A stretch of DNA of 64,000 nt, taken from Spirodela intermedia (Eukaryota > Streptophyta > Magnoliopsida > Alismatales > Araceae). The DNA lies in NCBI GenBank assembly GCA_902729315.2, contig LR746264.1:6597878-6661877 (forward strand). The letters are read 5' to 3'. Position numbers and translations under genes: made by a program. The notes below the pieces were generated by a model. It did not search any database and was not told the DNA's origin. It saw only the letters and a program-made list of their open reading frames with translations. This document shows positions 50,575-61,725 of the stretch, piece after piece. Position 1 is the stretch's first letter. Each line of letters opens with the position of its first letter.

Positions 50575-51366
50575 TCGGCCATCTCCAGGCCCCCGAGCTC
50601 ATCCATCTCCTTCCTGTACAGCTCCTCCTCCTCCGTCCCATGTAAGAAAGGAAAATTTTTGGTTACATGATTCTTACTTCTGCATGTGCCTGGGAGCCCA
50701 CTTGTCCTGTTGCCATGAACGGTGGCTCTCTTTATGCGAAAGGAGAGATGCCCCCCTCCGCTGGCTCCCTTGCTCGTCTTTCCTGGACTTGGCAGTGGAC
50801 CGCAGCTGTCGCATTCCAGACAGCCGCATCGAGCCAAATCTGACCACTTCTATGGCCATTCCGGTCGTCACGGCAGGACCACCGCGCGCAGATGCTCTTT
50901 CAGACAAGTGCGTCCCGCCGCCGGCCGCCGGTGGCAGTTGGGAGGGCCTACCAGAGAGGGAGGTGAGACAACCGCCGTCGACGTAAAGCCTGCCCCGTCT
51001 TCGTTGAAGGAATCTCTGCCCATTATAATGCGGTCCCTCGCGAACAGCGGACCCGTTTCTCCGGGCCTGGGCTTCAAATTCCGGTCCCTTCTGAGGGTTG
51101 ACAATGGCCGTATGTTGGAAATATCTAACTGGTCCAGTCGAATGGTCGGATAAGGATAATTGGGTCCTTACAATTCCGTCTCGGTAGGAGTCTCGACTTG
51201 AATTCTTTCCAGACATAGTCTGCCCGCCCGATGGCAAACCGTTGACTCCTCTATGGGGGTCAACTCTCGTGGAGGTAGGTGTGAGTTCGGCCTCAGCCCG
51301 TTGACTCTTCTAGATCGTTATAAGTCTCCAAGGATATCATAAGAAACAAGTGGCTTGGGGCGTGCA

Positions 51367-51438
51367 TGGGCCGGTGAGTTTGAAGTCCATCTCCTACTCA
51401 GGGGGGCGATCCAACATCTGCATGGGCCTTTCGGCCCA
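51367..51438 (+). promoter_or_regulatory. Site II elements upstream of QCR8, including a palindrome
   Basis: TGGGCC at 51367-51372, then TGGGCC-TTTC-GGCCCA at 51423-51438, a perfect inverted pair of six-base arms. Site II (TGGGCY) elements are established regulators of plant cytochrome c and other OXPHOS genes through TCP factors. They lie 360-430 bp before the QCR8 ATG, which fits co-regulation with respiratory genes. Confidence 0.55.
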
Positions 51439-51799
51439 CATTCCAATCCAACCAGAGTAAAGAGTCCTCGTGGGCGGCAACGGACCACGTCTCCCAGAAG
51501 CCGGCCACTGAAAATTAAGTTACATTAATGCGACTTAGGGTGCAAAATTGATCTCGTCAGGGGAATTTTTTAATAATTAATAAAAACAGTGAAGAATTAC
51601 GAAGGCATTCCTTTGCCTTGGTTCCGTCTTGGGTCGGAGTAAAGCAGAGTTATTTTTCATATTATTTACTTAGGAAGGCAGAAAACATTGGTGACACTGC
51701 GTTATATAATATAATATGGGTACTACGGCGGCTAAAGAGAGGGCAAGTTCTTCGAGGGAAAATCGGAGTGGAGGAGAGGAGGAGAGCCGTCCGGAAAAG

Positions 51800-54659
51800 A
51801 TGGGGAAGACGCCGGTACGGATGAAGGCGGTGGTGTACGCCCTGTCGCCATTCCAGCAAAAGGTTATGTCGGGGCTGTGGAAGGACCTGCCCGGCAAGAT
51901 CCACCATAAGTTCTCCGAGAACTGGATCAGCGCCACCCTTTTACTTACCCCGCTCGTCGGCACCTACTCGTATGTCGCAGAATCCCCGCTCATCCTCGGG
52001 TTTATCTGTGTATTTATAATCTCCGCTTGAAGATGCTTTGATTTTCTTCTTATTCTTTTTTTCATTGACCCACCCCCATCATCGATTGCAGATCGAGATT
52101 GATTTTATGTGCCAGAAGTTCTGATCGGTTCGATTTTACCCGATATCATATCCCTGATTTGGTTGAGGACTCACGATTGGAGTCATGCTGATGTAGCGAG
52201 CATCGTGATTGTCCAGTCGTAATCCTGACTTTCCGGTTCTTTGGTTTGTAATACTTGGAAAATTGATTTTTTGCCCATCACTGATGAGATGCGTTTCCTT
52301 TTACCGAAGAACATCCGGAGATTTTGGGTCATAAGAGAGGAGGAAGACGTATCCAGCTTCCCATCGAATACGAACTTTCAGTGGTCAACAAAGCAGATAC
52401 TCGGCATCTCACTTTCGCCTATTGTATGTTAGGAACATCCAGGACAATAAAAGCAGAATCCTTACCAGAGGAAAATCATTTCCAATCAATGAGGACTTCG
52501 TGTCCTCATTTATGGGTAGCTGCATCACAATGATACCTGGAATTATTCTCATACGCTGGGATCGAAAGACTGAGTGCGTTTCGTTTGCATTCTTAAGGTT
52601 TTACTTGGTATCTTTGATTAATGGACAAATAGTTTCCAGTGTACACATGTTTGCACACATTATTCCATGAGATTCAGATTGAAGGTGATTGCAGCGTAGA
52701 AGGGTAGTTATTTCTCTTGAAAACTCTTCTACAATCATCCCACTTGGTTAGACTTGTGTGTTAAAATGGAGTTTTTTGAGACATTTCTGACATGTCTAGG
52801 CTTTGAATTTTCAATATGATTAAGCAATCTCTTGAGGAATTTTGCATGTTAAAAAATAATCCTCATCAGAAATATAAAGATGTTGACAGGTGTTTTTAAG
52901 ACCTCTACTTGTATCACACATATGGCCAGAGATTTATGTGTAGGCGACGCATTGACCCGGGAATGAAGGAAAATTGTTTGTTGCCTTTACACTTGAAATA
53001 TGCTGATGAGGAATGCCTTCAGGAAAATCGCGGAACTTTGTGCTGGGGTGTATGGTAGTAAAAATTAGAGATTAATTCAGGGAATCTCAGCATGTTGTAT
53101 TCACATGGGATTTGCATCATCTGGTATTTTTCTATCTCCTTTGGAGGGCTAGAGTGAGATGAATTGTCAAGCCCCTTGACCCTCTCTGTGGGCGTAATTA
53201 AAAATAGTCACCTCGCAGCTTCAGCATCAGAGAAGATAGGAGATGCCTGTAGCGAAATATGACAAATGGAAATATTTTCATTGGTGAGAGATTACTCTTA
53301 CCCTAATTTGTGGCTATTTTAGTTGCATATGTAGTTTTCAGATGTAGGTTCTCTACAAGAAACATTGGATCAGGGAGTAACAATACTATGCATTGCCACA
53401 AAGAGTTTCTGTAGATGGACGACTTGGATCATCTCCTTTTGGCTATCTTAATGAGGTGATGTTCAATCTTTAATCAAGAAAAAAATTGGCGTCCAAGGAG
53501 TTCTACTGTTAGTAATCTGCTAATTAGATGTCAGAGGTTTAGACCTGTGGACAACAGAATGCAATTCCGGTGCTGTCGGGTTTCATTAGGTGGCTTACAA
53601 TAGGATATGCATAATTTGGTTGGGGACTTTGAGATTTTTAATATTCCCAGATGGTAATTTTTCTGCCACAGGATCATGAGACTTCGCATTCAGTTCTTAA
53701 TTTTTCCATACTGAAAATTTCTGGAGTTGCGAAGTCAAATCCTGGAGATCAGTCCAAACATTTTTCATCTCCTCATCAACATTACCAAAACCTCCGTAGA
53801 AGGTCCCCATTTACTAGTGACTGATATAATTTTCGGTCCTTGAAAAAAAAAAAAAAAAAAAACCAACCCTGTCCCCTCTTCCACTAGAGGTCATGTGGTC
53901 TTAACCAAAGCTTTAATCTCGTCTCTATCTGTTATTCTGCCGGCGCCCAACTTCAGTCTCAGTTGCTGTCATGTATCAACTCAATTAGCAAAGCTATGTT
54001 GCCTCGTTGAAGAGGAGACAAGAGGCTAGGCCCGTCAGGATATTGTTGGAAACACACGCAAAGCTGTTTGGTTAAACAGCATTAAAAAAAATATTAATGC
54101 AGGTTTACTCCCTACAGCTGGTGGGAACTACAGGCTTTTCTGCCAAATTGCTATGCTTGTGATGTGTACCTCTTTATAACTCTCTGAACTTGGAGCTTCC
54201 TTCGATGAGCATTTATTGCAATGTTGGGAGAAGCATGTATGGCTCGAAGTTAGATTTCTAGAATCAGTGGAACTCCTTTGGATGGTTTTCTGGTGATAAA
54301 CTAATATTTGAAGTGAATATATGCTTTTTTAATTATTATTCTGATGTGGAAGCTTACCCAATCATGGATTATCTCAGATGAATATTTGCTTTGATTTATT
54401 GGGTGTTTAATTTGCGTGTTTGAGTCATCAGCGAGAAGGGAGTTCTTACGCTCCTTCCTTGCAGAATCATGTATTCCGATTTTTTCTTCATTTAAAAAAT
54501 AAAATAAAACCATGATTGTGCTGTGTAATTTCGGATTTTATCAGCCAATGTCAACTGCTCCGTAGGGCTGTGATGGGATGAGGCTGATCATGTCTAGTGT
54601 GTTCATGCAGGTACGTTCAATACTACCAAGAAAATGAGAAGCTGTCTCACCGGTACTGA
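51800..54659 (+). CDS. QCR8: Cytochrome bc1 complex subunit 8 (QCR8/UQCRQ)
   Basis: Small single-helix subunit of mitochondrial respiratory complex III (ubiquinol-cytochrome c reductase), in the inner membrane next to cytochrome b. Exon 1 at 51800-51969 encodes the highly conserved plant start (MGKTPVRMKAVVYALSPFQQ) and the membrane segment ISATLLLTPLVGTYS. Exon 2, only 49 bp at 54611-54659, encodes YVQYYQENEKLSHRY and the stop. Donor GTATGT at 51970 and acceptor CATGCAG at 54610 join in phase to give 72 residues, the usual plant length. Exon 2 is easy to miss: reading through the donor gives a false C-terminus after TYSYV. An in-frame ATG at 51716 would add 28 hydrophilic residues, but the family start is at 51800. 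Confidence 0.93.
51970..54610 (+). other. QCR8 intron (2.6 kb)
   Basis: A very long intron for so small a gene. It is AT-rich, with an A20 homopolymer at 53843-53862 that might be the tail of a retroposed insertion. No open frame within it resembles a known protein. Confidence 0.7.
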
Positions 54660-54959
54660 GAGATCTTGACCGGAGATCTGTTCTTCTTCCGGTAATGTGA
54701 TGGTGATGGTGTCTGAGATGTTCTGTCTGGTCTGCCACTGAGCTGTTGGCCATGTTTCCGTTGAAAGAAAAAGCTTTTGACTCTACCCTTCATTGAACAG
54801 GGGATTGGTTTCTAGCATTTTCTCCTCCCATGACAATTAATAATGATCTCAGGGAACATCACTAAATTGGGTTTTCTTCTTAAATCCATGTTCGGTCATC
54901 ATCCAAGAGGTTTTTCTCCTTTGGGGAAGAGTCAACCGAGTCGGTTTTCTTCTTCTTCT

Positions 54960-54962
<3 letters not shown>

Positions 54963-55036
<74 letters not shown>

Positions 55037-55061
55037 CCTCTCTCTCCCTCTCTCTCTCGCT
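54963..55061 (+). repeat. (TC)n microsatellite
   Basis: About 35 TC units from 54963 to about 55034, continuing as interrupted TC/CCC repeats. It follows a short TTC run. Leu/Ser and Arg/Glu open frames across it are artefacts. Confidence 0.95.
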
Positions 55062-55236
55062 CTCTACGTTTCCCAGTCAAAATCTCATCTTCTCCTTGGG
55101 TTCTAAGCGCTGGCCGTAAATGGGTTCCAAAGGAGGGGAGAGGGGGTGGGGGCTTGGTAGAGGAACCGATATTTCAAAGATTGTGAGGTGTGTTTCGCAT
55201 ATTAATTAATAAATAAATTGGGGTTCAAGTGGGAGA

Positions 55237-55258
55237 GGGGGGGGGGGGGGGGGGGGGG
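55237..55258 (+). repeat. Poly(G) run of 22
   Basis: Twenty-two consecutive G at 55237-55258, preceded by GGGG and GGGAGA groups within 20 bp. It could form a G-quadruplex. Such runs are also frequent sites of sequencing length error. Confidence 0.9.
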
Positions 55259-55901
55259 TCTTGATGATTATGGGGTATTTAAAATTATTAGTAAAAAAAG
55301 AATAATAGAAATATGCATAAAATGGCGTCCAAAGAAGGCAAACAGAGAGTTTTCAAGTATTTTTGTGATATTTCCCTTTTTTTTCAATTCTATTAATCGA
55401 GTATATAGAAAGAAAACAGCATCCATTTGGAGAAGAGAGAGAGAGGGTTCTAAACTATTTATGATATTTAAATATTTTAATAAAAACGATGAGTATATTT
55501 CTCGTATTTTCCCTTAAATTCGTTCAAAAGAATAACGTATTCCCGATTTTTTATAATATTTTTTGGCCAAGAAGGCGAGCTGCTGGGCCCAGAATTTTAG
55601 GTGATTCTAGTAGCTGAAACAAAAACCTGATTTGAGCGAGTCCGGATCGGACCAATTTCGAGCCAGACTCGGCCCGACGGTCATCATTCCTTCCGAGTCA
55701 GACCAGGCCGAGCCCTTGAGACTCCCCTTTTTATTTACCCTACCGGAGGTTTTGCCTTGGCCTCGCCGCCGGGCACTCGCCCTAATACCCCCGCCACCGT
55801 CCTCTCTCTCTCTCTCTAGGCAGTTCTCCTCTTCCTGGAAAGCAGGGGGGGACAGGAGAGGAAAGCAGTCTGGGCGAGGGGTTTTCTGCGGCTGGGCTGT
55901 G

Positions 55902-58900
55902 ATGGCGAACCGTACGGACCCGACGGCGAAGAGTATCCATGGGACAAACCCGCAGAATTTGGTGGAGAAGATCCTCCGCTCGAAGATTTACCAGCATACG
56001 TACTGGAAGGAGCAGTGCTTCGGGCTCACGGCGGAGACCCTCGTCGACAAGGCCATGGAGCTCGACCACCTCGGTGGCACCTACGGCGGCAACCGGAAGC
56101 CAACCCCGTTTATGTGTCTAGTCTTGAAGATGCTCCAGATCCAGCCCGAGAAGGACATCGTCGTCGAGTTTATCAAGAACGAGGACTACAAGTAAGCCCC
56201 TGCTTGTGTGGCCTGAATCGAGTTTGTTCTTCATCAGCGTATCTCATTGTTTTTGCTCTCTGTTTCTCCCTCTTGTTCTGTGTAGATACGTCCGTATCCT
56301 CGGTGCGTTCTACCTGCGCCTGACAGGGACGGTGACGGACGTGTACCAATACCTCGAACCTCTTTACAATGACTACCGTAAGCTGAGGCGCAAATTGACG
56401 GACGGGCGTAAGCCTCTGCCTTCTCAGCTCATCTAATTTTTTGTCTACCTCGCTCAGTGCTGCTTTAATCTCTTCATCTTTCAGAGTTTGCGTTGACTCA
56501 TGTGGACGAAGTAATCGACGAGCTTCTGACCAAGGATTATTCCTGTGACATTGCCCTTCCACGCGTCCAGAAAAGGTGGATTCCACCGGAACTTCCTGCT
56601 TGGTTTTTGGCAATTTTCCTTTGTATCCAGTATTTTTGCCTCTCGTACTTTTTGTCGCAAGAATAAGAGTTGCCATTAACAAGGGTGGATCATAAAGGAG
56701 AAGGTTACTGTGCATTTCTCCGCAAACCATAACCGCGAACACTAAGTTTTTTTAGGATGCACTGGCTTGAGAGTTTCTCAGGTATTTCATTCATGCCTAG
56801 AAATTAGATACCCATGTATATGAGAAATACAGTTACATTAACGTAGTTAAAGTCTTTATGATAAATATCTACCATATTTTCCCATATGATTATTATCATA
56901 TAATAAGATCTGCAGACATCCTTGCTTAATAGAGTCCGAAAATTCGTCATCTCATTTGGTGATTAACGTTGTGGCCAGTGAATAGTTTGTTACATGTCTT
57001 ACATGGGCTCCGATTAATGTCATGTCCGATAATCTCTGTGTGATATTCTGCACTGTGGTCTCGTGGCTGTATTTTGAGGACTTATCTTTTGCCATCAGCT
57101 CTCTTTGTTTCACCTTTTATCTCATGGTTGCTCTACTTTTTGGTTGTCTCTTCAGATGAACTTTTTTCTTGTTGATCTGAAACTTAAAAATGGGTATCTT
57201 CTTGTGGACAGACTGACTCTCGAAGCCACTGGCATTTTAGATCCTAGAAGAAGTGCTTTGGAAGATGACTTCGAAGAGGAAGAAGAAAAAGAAGAGGATG
57301 AGCCCCCTTCTTTGGAACCTGAGAAGGTTTTCCCTCTACTCAATAGATATTATCTAAGCCGTCCTGTTACCCTGCAACGATTGCTTGCTGATGTAACCGG
57401 CTTACTTGTTATCGATAGGATTACCACCGTGGACGGAGTCCTGCAAGGGATAGAGACAGGGACAGAGACAGGGACAGAGATAGAGACAGGGACAGGGATA
57501 GAGAAAGAGACAGAGATAGAAAGCGTGACAGTTATAAGCAATACAGGTATGATGTTTCTCTCGTACCAAGATTACATATTATGCTGTATCTTTGGAATAT
57601 CCTGCCTTCTACAGTGCTTTTTTGTTTTTTTTTTGAAATTGCTTTTTGTCGGTCCCTTTATGCATATCCTCAATAGGTTTTATAATCTACTTTGAATGGC
57701 GATGTTAGTTGTGGCATCATCTTACTCAGTCACATTAGTTCTATGAACAATAACTTATTCTTTTATTTTTGGGTCTCTTCAGTATTATTTTAGGCTCTTC
57801 TCATGAAGGATTTCTCGTTACATTATATCTACAGTGGCATCATAGAATTTTTATACATCAAGTGAAAGGCGGATGAATTTTTTTGTATTTTGGATTTCGC
57901 ATTCCTTGGAAACTTGCGATCATTTCTTGTCGTATCTCCTTGAAAAGGTATCACTCGTACCATTGTTTCTTGCATTGACAATTGTAAAGAAAGTTCGTGT
58001 ATGCCTTGATTCATTTTCCTTCAAACTGAGTTAAAATTGACACATTATTTGTTAATTTTGAAAAAAAAAAAATAACAGTATTTTACCCAAATAGTAAGAA
58101 AATCGGGATTCAAACCTCAGCCAATTTTTCCTGTAGTGCGAATTGCGGAATGAGAAACTTCTGTTGGGATGGGATACATACAACCTTCACTCCATGATAG
58201 CTTTTATGGCTGTAGTTCAATAATTTACCGATAAATGCTTGCTACAGTTGTTGTAGATGTCCTGGTTTTTCTGTGCTGATCGTTAAAGCGAGAACTATGA
58301 TGGGCGACTCGATTATTTCCGTTTGGCACTAGATTTTTTAAGGTGAACGATATCAGCACTCTGATGGCTTCACCATGGGAGATGTAAAAAACACGTTCCT
58401 TTCATTATAGCATTGTGCTTTTGGGTTCCATATGGATGTCTAGTTTATAAATGCATCTTAGTCATTCCATTAATGAAGGAAGAACTACCGGATTGGAAGC
58501 TTACGTCAAGGTACACCTTGATTGCATCATTGATTTTACTGCTATGGCTTTATTATCTCAAGTGCCTATGCTAGAAATGAATGCTTCCTATAATAACTCC
58601 AGATGACCCTGCCAGGTTTCTCTGCACTGACAGTGTGCAGTGAGAAGTATGATGGGTCACACATTTCTACAGTACCTGAATAACGTGCAGTTTGCTATTG
58701 CTTTTAATAAAAACTTCTTCGTTTTATCCCGTTGGTACTTTGGTATCCATGTGCATATAAACTTCATAAGATCTTGTCAGCCGCAGTACTATTCATGACT
58801 TGACATTCATTTGTAGCTCGCCCTTTTAATCAATGATACCATACTCGGACCGTAACCCATGTTTTTTGAATCATTTATCTATGGTCAAGGAAAGCATAGG

Positions 58901-59456
58901 CCATCCATATGGGAACATCTTCTGAAAGTTCCTGTCTAATCATTTTCGTGAACGGCTTTCCAATCGATTTATTTCATCGTCACACTGTTTAATGCGCGTC
59001 TGTTCCACGGCATGAATGTGTTTGTGACCATTGTGGTGAACTAAAGATTACCTAACAGCATCAATATTTTTTACTGGATGCTTTACGAATTGTTTCGCGT
59101 TTGTAATTTTTGGAGCTATGAACAAAGATGCCGCACCTACTTGATACTAATGAATGGATATTGCAGAAAGAAAATGCTTCATTCATTTGTCTTGTGGCAT
59201 GTGCTCACGTGTCTTGTATGTTCTTTAGTCTTTTGAGATCCTCATTTTCAATTTCTCCTCCTCACATATAGTTCCAAGTTGTACCTGTGTAATATGAATG
59301 AAGAGAGAGGAGAGGGACTGCAGACAGTAGATGGAGGCAGATGAAGAACAAGTGGGTAGGGAGAAAATAAACGCAGCAGGGTGAAAGGGAGCGGGGAGAC
59401 AGATGGAAAGAGATGGAGGGGACAGACAGACTCGTATGAATGAGGTGGGATGAACC

Positions 59457-59511
<55 letters not shown>

Positions 59512-60124
59512 GAGGAATTCATTGTACGAGATGATCCCCATCCTTTAAAAACTAGAACCAAGACCCTTAGTTTATTCCAAAGCTGCTGTGGATATCATTT
59601 GCGAACTGCTTGATGCATTTCCTTTGACAATATTAGACCGTCGTTCGAGTGATATCTTATTAAGAAAGACTCTTGCTTTTCACAGGGACAGGGACAGAGA
59701 CAGGGACAGAGACAGAGACAGAGACTACGATCGAGAGCGCACTCGGGGCCGTGACCGAGACCGGGATCGGGACCGGGAGAGGGACCGTCACCATCTGCGA
59801 GACGAGGACCACGGGCGCGATCGAGAACGAGATGGTAGAGATAGAGAGCGGGAAAGGGAGAGGAGAGAGAGGGATCGTGGAAGGCACAGGAGTCGCTCAA
59901 GGAGCAGGGAGCGGCGAGACCGCGACCGAGATGGAGGGGATCACCGCAAGAGGCACGCTCGCTCCACGAGCCCCCGCAGGCGCCAGGAGGAGACTCGCAG
60001 TGAGCCCAAGAAAAAGAAGGAAAAGAAAGAGAAGAAGAGCGACGGGACGGACCACCCGGACCCGGAGATTGCCGAGGCCAACAGACTCAGAGCTTCTCTT
60101 GGGTTGGCTCCGCTCAGGCTCTGA
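55902..60124 (+). CDS. PRP38: Pre-mRNA-splicing factor PRP38A
   Basis: Spliceosome activation factor, part of the pre-catalytic B complex in the nucleus (family knowledge). Exons: 55902-56191, 56286-56407, 56485-56575, 57212-57326, 57419-57546 and 59686-60124 join in phase to 394 residues. Residues 1 to about 178 are the conserved PRP38 domain, starting [18 protein letters not shown] and including [15 protein letters not shown] and [17 protein letters not shown]. An acidic stretch ([13 protein letters not shown]) follows. Then comes a long Arg/Asp and Arg/Glu dipeptide tail with [10 protein letters not shown], a Lys-rich segment and the conserved end [15 protein letters not shown]. The RD tail is split between exons 5 and 6 by a 2.1-kb intron, and both sides are encoded by GACAGG/GACAGA hexamers. 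Nothing is broken. PRP38A rather than PRP38B is supported by the N-terminal domain text. Confidence 0.95.
57547..59685 (+). other. PRP38 intron 5 with AG microsatellite
   Basis: A 2.14-kb AT-rich intron inside the RD-repeat coding region. It contains an (AG)n run at 59461-59507 preceded by purine-rich sequence from about 59300, close to the acceptor CACAG at 59685. No gene was recognised. Confidence 0.7.
59461..59507 (+). repeat. (AG)n microsatellite
   Basis: About 23 AG units in PRP38 intron 5. Ser/Leu open frames on the minus strand are repeat artefacts. Confidence 0.95.
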
Positions 60125-61725
60125 GCTCGAGTTCTTCTTCCGTGGCTTTTTGGCTCATAAGTTGGGGATGCATGTATTTCCGTGTTTAGTTTGGTGCATG
60201 GAGGAGCTTCTCCCAGAGAAACACAGGGCGAGCGCTTGTGGAGTGATTTTAACCTAACGGCTCAGACCCTGCCGGCATGTAATATTCTGGTGATTATTTC
60301 ACAGAATGTTCATAGTGTGTATGTCTGTGTGTGTGTGTGTGAGTGAGAGAGAGAGAGAGAGAGTTGTGATTTCTTTGTTGGAATACAGAGTGCACAATCT
60401 GTGCGTCGACTATATGCCCGTTGACTTTGAAAAATTCCTTAGAACAGCAATTAGTTACCAATGCGGGCAAGATTTGGTGTAAATCAGGATGAGAAACTCG
60501 ATGAATTGAAAAACAGATGACAACTTACTAGAAGACTGTCTGCTCTTCCTGAATATAAAGTCGATGGCGGTTTCCTGAATCAGGATGAGCAGCTTCCTTT
60601 CTACCTTCATTCTGAATACTGATCCTAGGACTGGTCTTTAAAAGATAGTAATGCGGTTTCCCACACCATCATGGGTCTCCCATCCAATCTGAAACCGGAA
60701 GAACTGACGCCAGTATCTCTATGACGAACCATAACCCATCTCGGCAATCAATCTGCATCTTTCTCAAAATAATTTGGCACGTGTTGATGAAAAATCCCTG
60801 AAAATCTTCAGGGTAAATTGGGCATAAGATAAACTAAAAGTCAACGCTACCCTTAAAAGCTCGGAATTCGGGCTGACGGGCTGATGGTTCCAGCATGTGG
60901 CAAAGCTGTATTGTGAATCTGACTATAAAAAAATGATAATAATAATGATAATAATAACACTAAAAAAAACGATCCCCACAAATCACCTCTACAAGCTACG
61001 AACATACAACTAACTACCTTTAAAAGGGAAACTGTCAAGGAGAAGGATAGAATGGTTACCTGAAGATCCTCACGTTTGTATAAAAAGAAGAGGCTCGATT
61101 TATGGTTTGCTATAGCTCAACAATTACTACACAGTGATCTCGAGCGACCAGCTGAAGGCATCAGCCTTCAAGCTGTCTGGATTGATGGCATCAGCCTGTT
61201 TAGGGTGTCTGGATTTAGGGTATACTTTTTAAGAACACCTCAGCCTATGGATAGATTTACCTTCAGTATATGATGCGATGCTAACAACTTGTTGATGTCC
61301 ATAACATGGAAGGAAATTATTAGTAGGCCAAACAAAAAAAAAAAGAAAAAGAAAACCGAGTTCTTGTGAAGCGCAGATGCGACCTCATTTGGCCGGTCGT
61401 TGTTGCATCGATGAAGCTTCGCTTCAATGGGAAAGAAAAGGGGGTAGAGATAGGATAATGGCAGATACAAAAAAGGAGCAGACTGGTGCCCGTCCATGAG
61501 GAGATTCAAGATAGTCTCTTACACGGGGAAAGGGATAATAGACGCGGAAGCAAATTCTATGGGACTGTGCAGCGATTCCTACGAGGACACAGTTTCAGCT
61601 GAAAGTTTGGAATACCCTGGCGAAGGAAGTCAACGTCATTAGAAGCAAAAGAGGCAGTACCGGCACATTCTGGGGGAGACGTAGCTTCTATTCACTCAAA
61701 ACAAAGAGATCCCAAGGGCCAGTTT
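60125..61725. other. Convergent 3' region of PRP38 and XXT genes
   Basis: Shared downstream space of two genes facing each other. It holds the PRP38 3' UTR, a TG/AG microsatellite at 60326-60364 and the XXT 3' UTR on the right. No coding sequence was recognised. Confidence 0.55.
60326..60364 (+). repeat. TG/AG compound microsatellite
   Basis: A short (TG)n followed by (AG)n about 200 bp after the PRP38 stop, probably in or just beyond its 3' UTR. Confidence 0.85.

Larger units (their letters stand above)
50468..51799. other. Intergenic: GH28 3' UTR and QCR8 promoter
   Basis: An AATAAA at 50569-50574 about 100 bp after the GH28 stop is a plausible poly(A) signal. The middle part is GC-rich with overlapping open frames on both strands that resemble nothing known. 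The right part should be the QCR8 promoter and carries site II motifs. TTGAC-containing repeats (CCGTTGACTC) occur near 51239 and 51298. Confidence 0.5.
54660..55901. other. Intergenic between QCR8 and PRP38 genes
   Basis: Holds the QCR8 3' UTR, a long TC microsatellite, a 22-base G run and the PRP38 promoter. A self-complementary TGGGCCCA at 55584-55591, about 310 bp before the PRP38 ATG, is a TCP site II-type motif. No gene was recognised. Confidence 0.5.

Noticed and set aside
50514-51237. Several 70-187 codon frames on both strands between GH28 and QCR8
   Set aside because: GC-rich intergenic sequence with all frames open together and no recognisable protein. It follows a poly(A) signal and precedes a promoter.
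54843-55106. Ser/Leu and Arg/Glu repeat open frames
   Set aside because: Produced by the (TC)n microsatellite. The same applies to 18569-18814, 19881-20188, 22949-23167 and 59248-59561.
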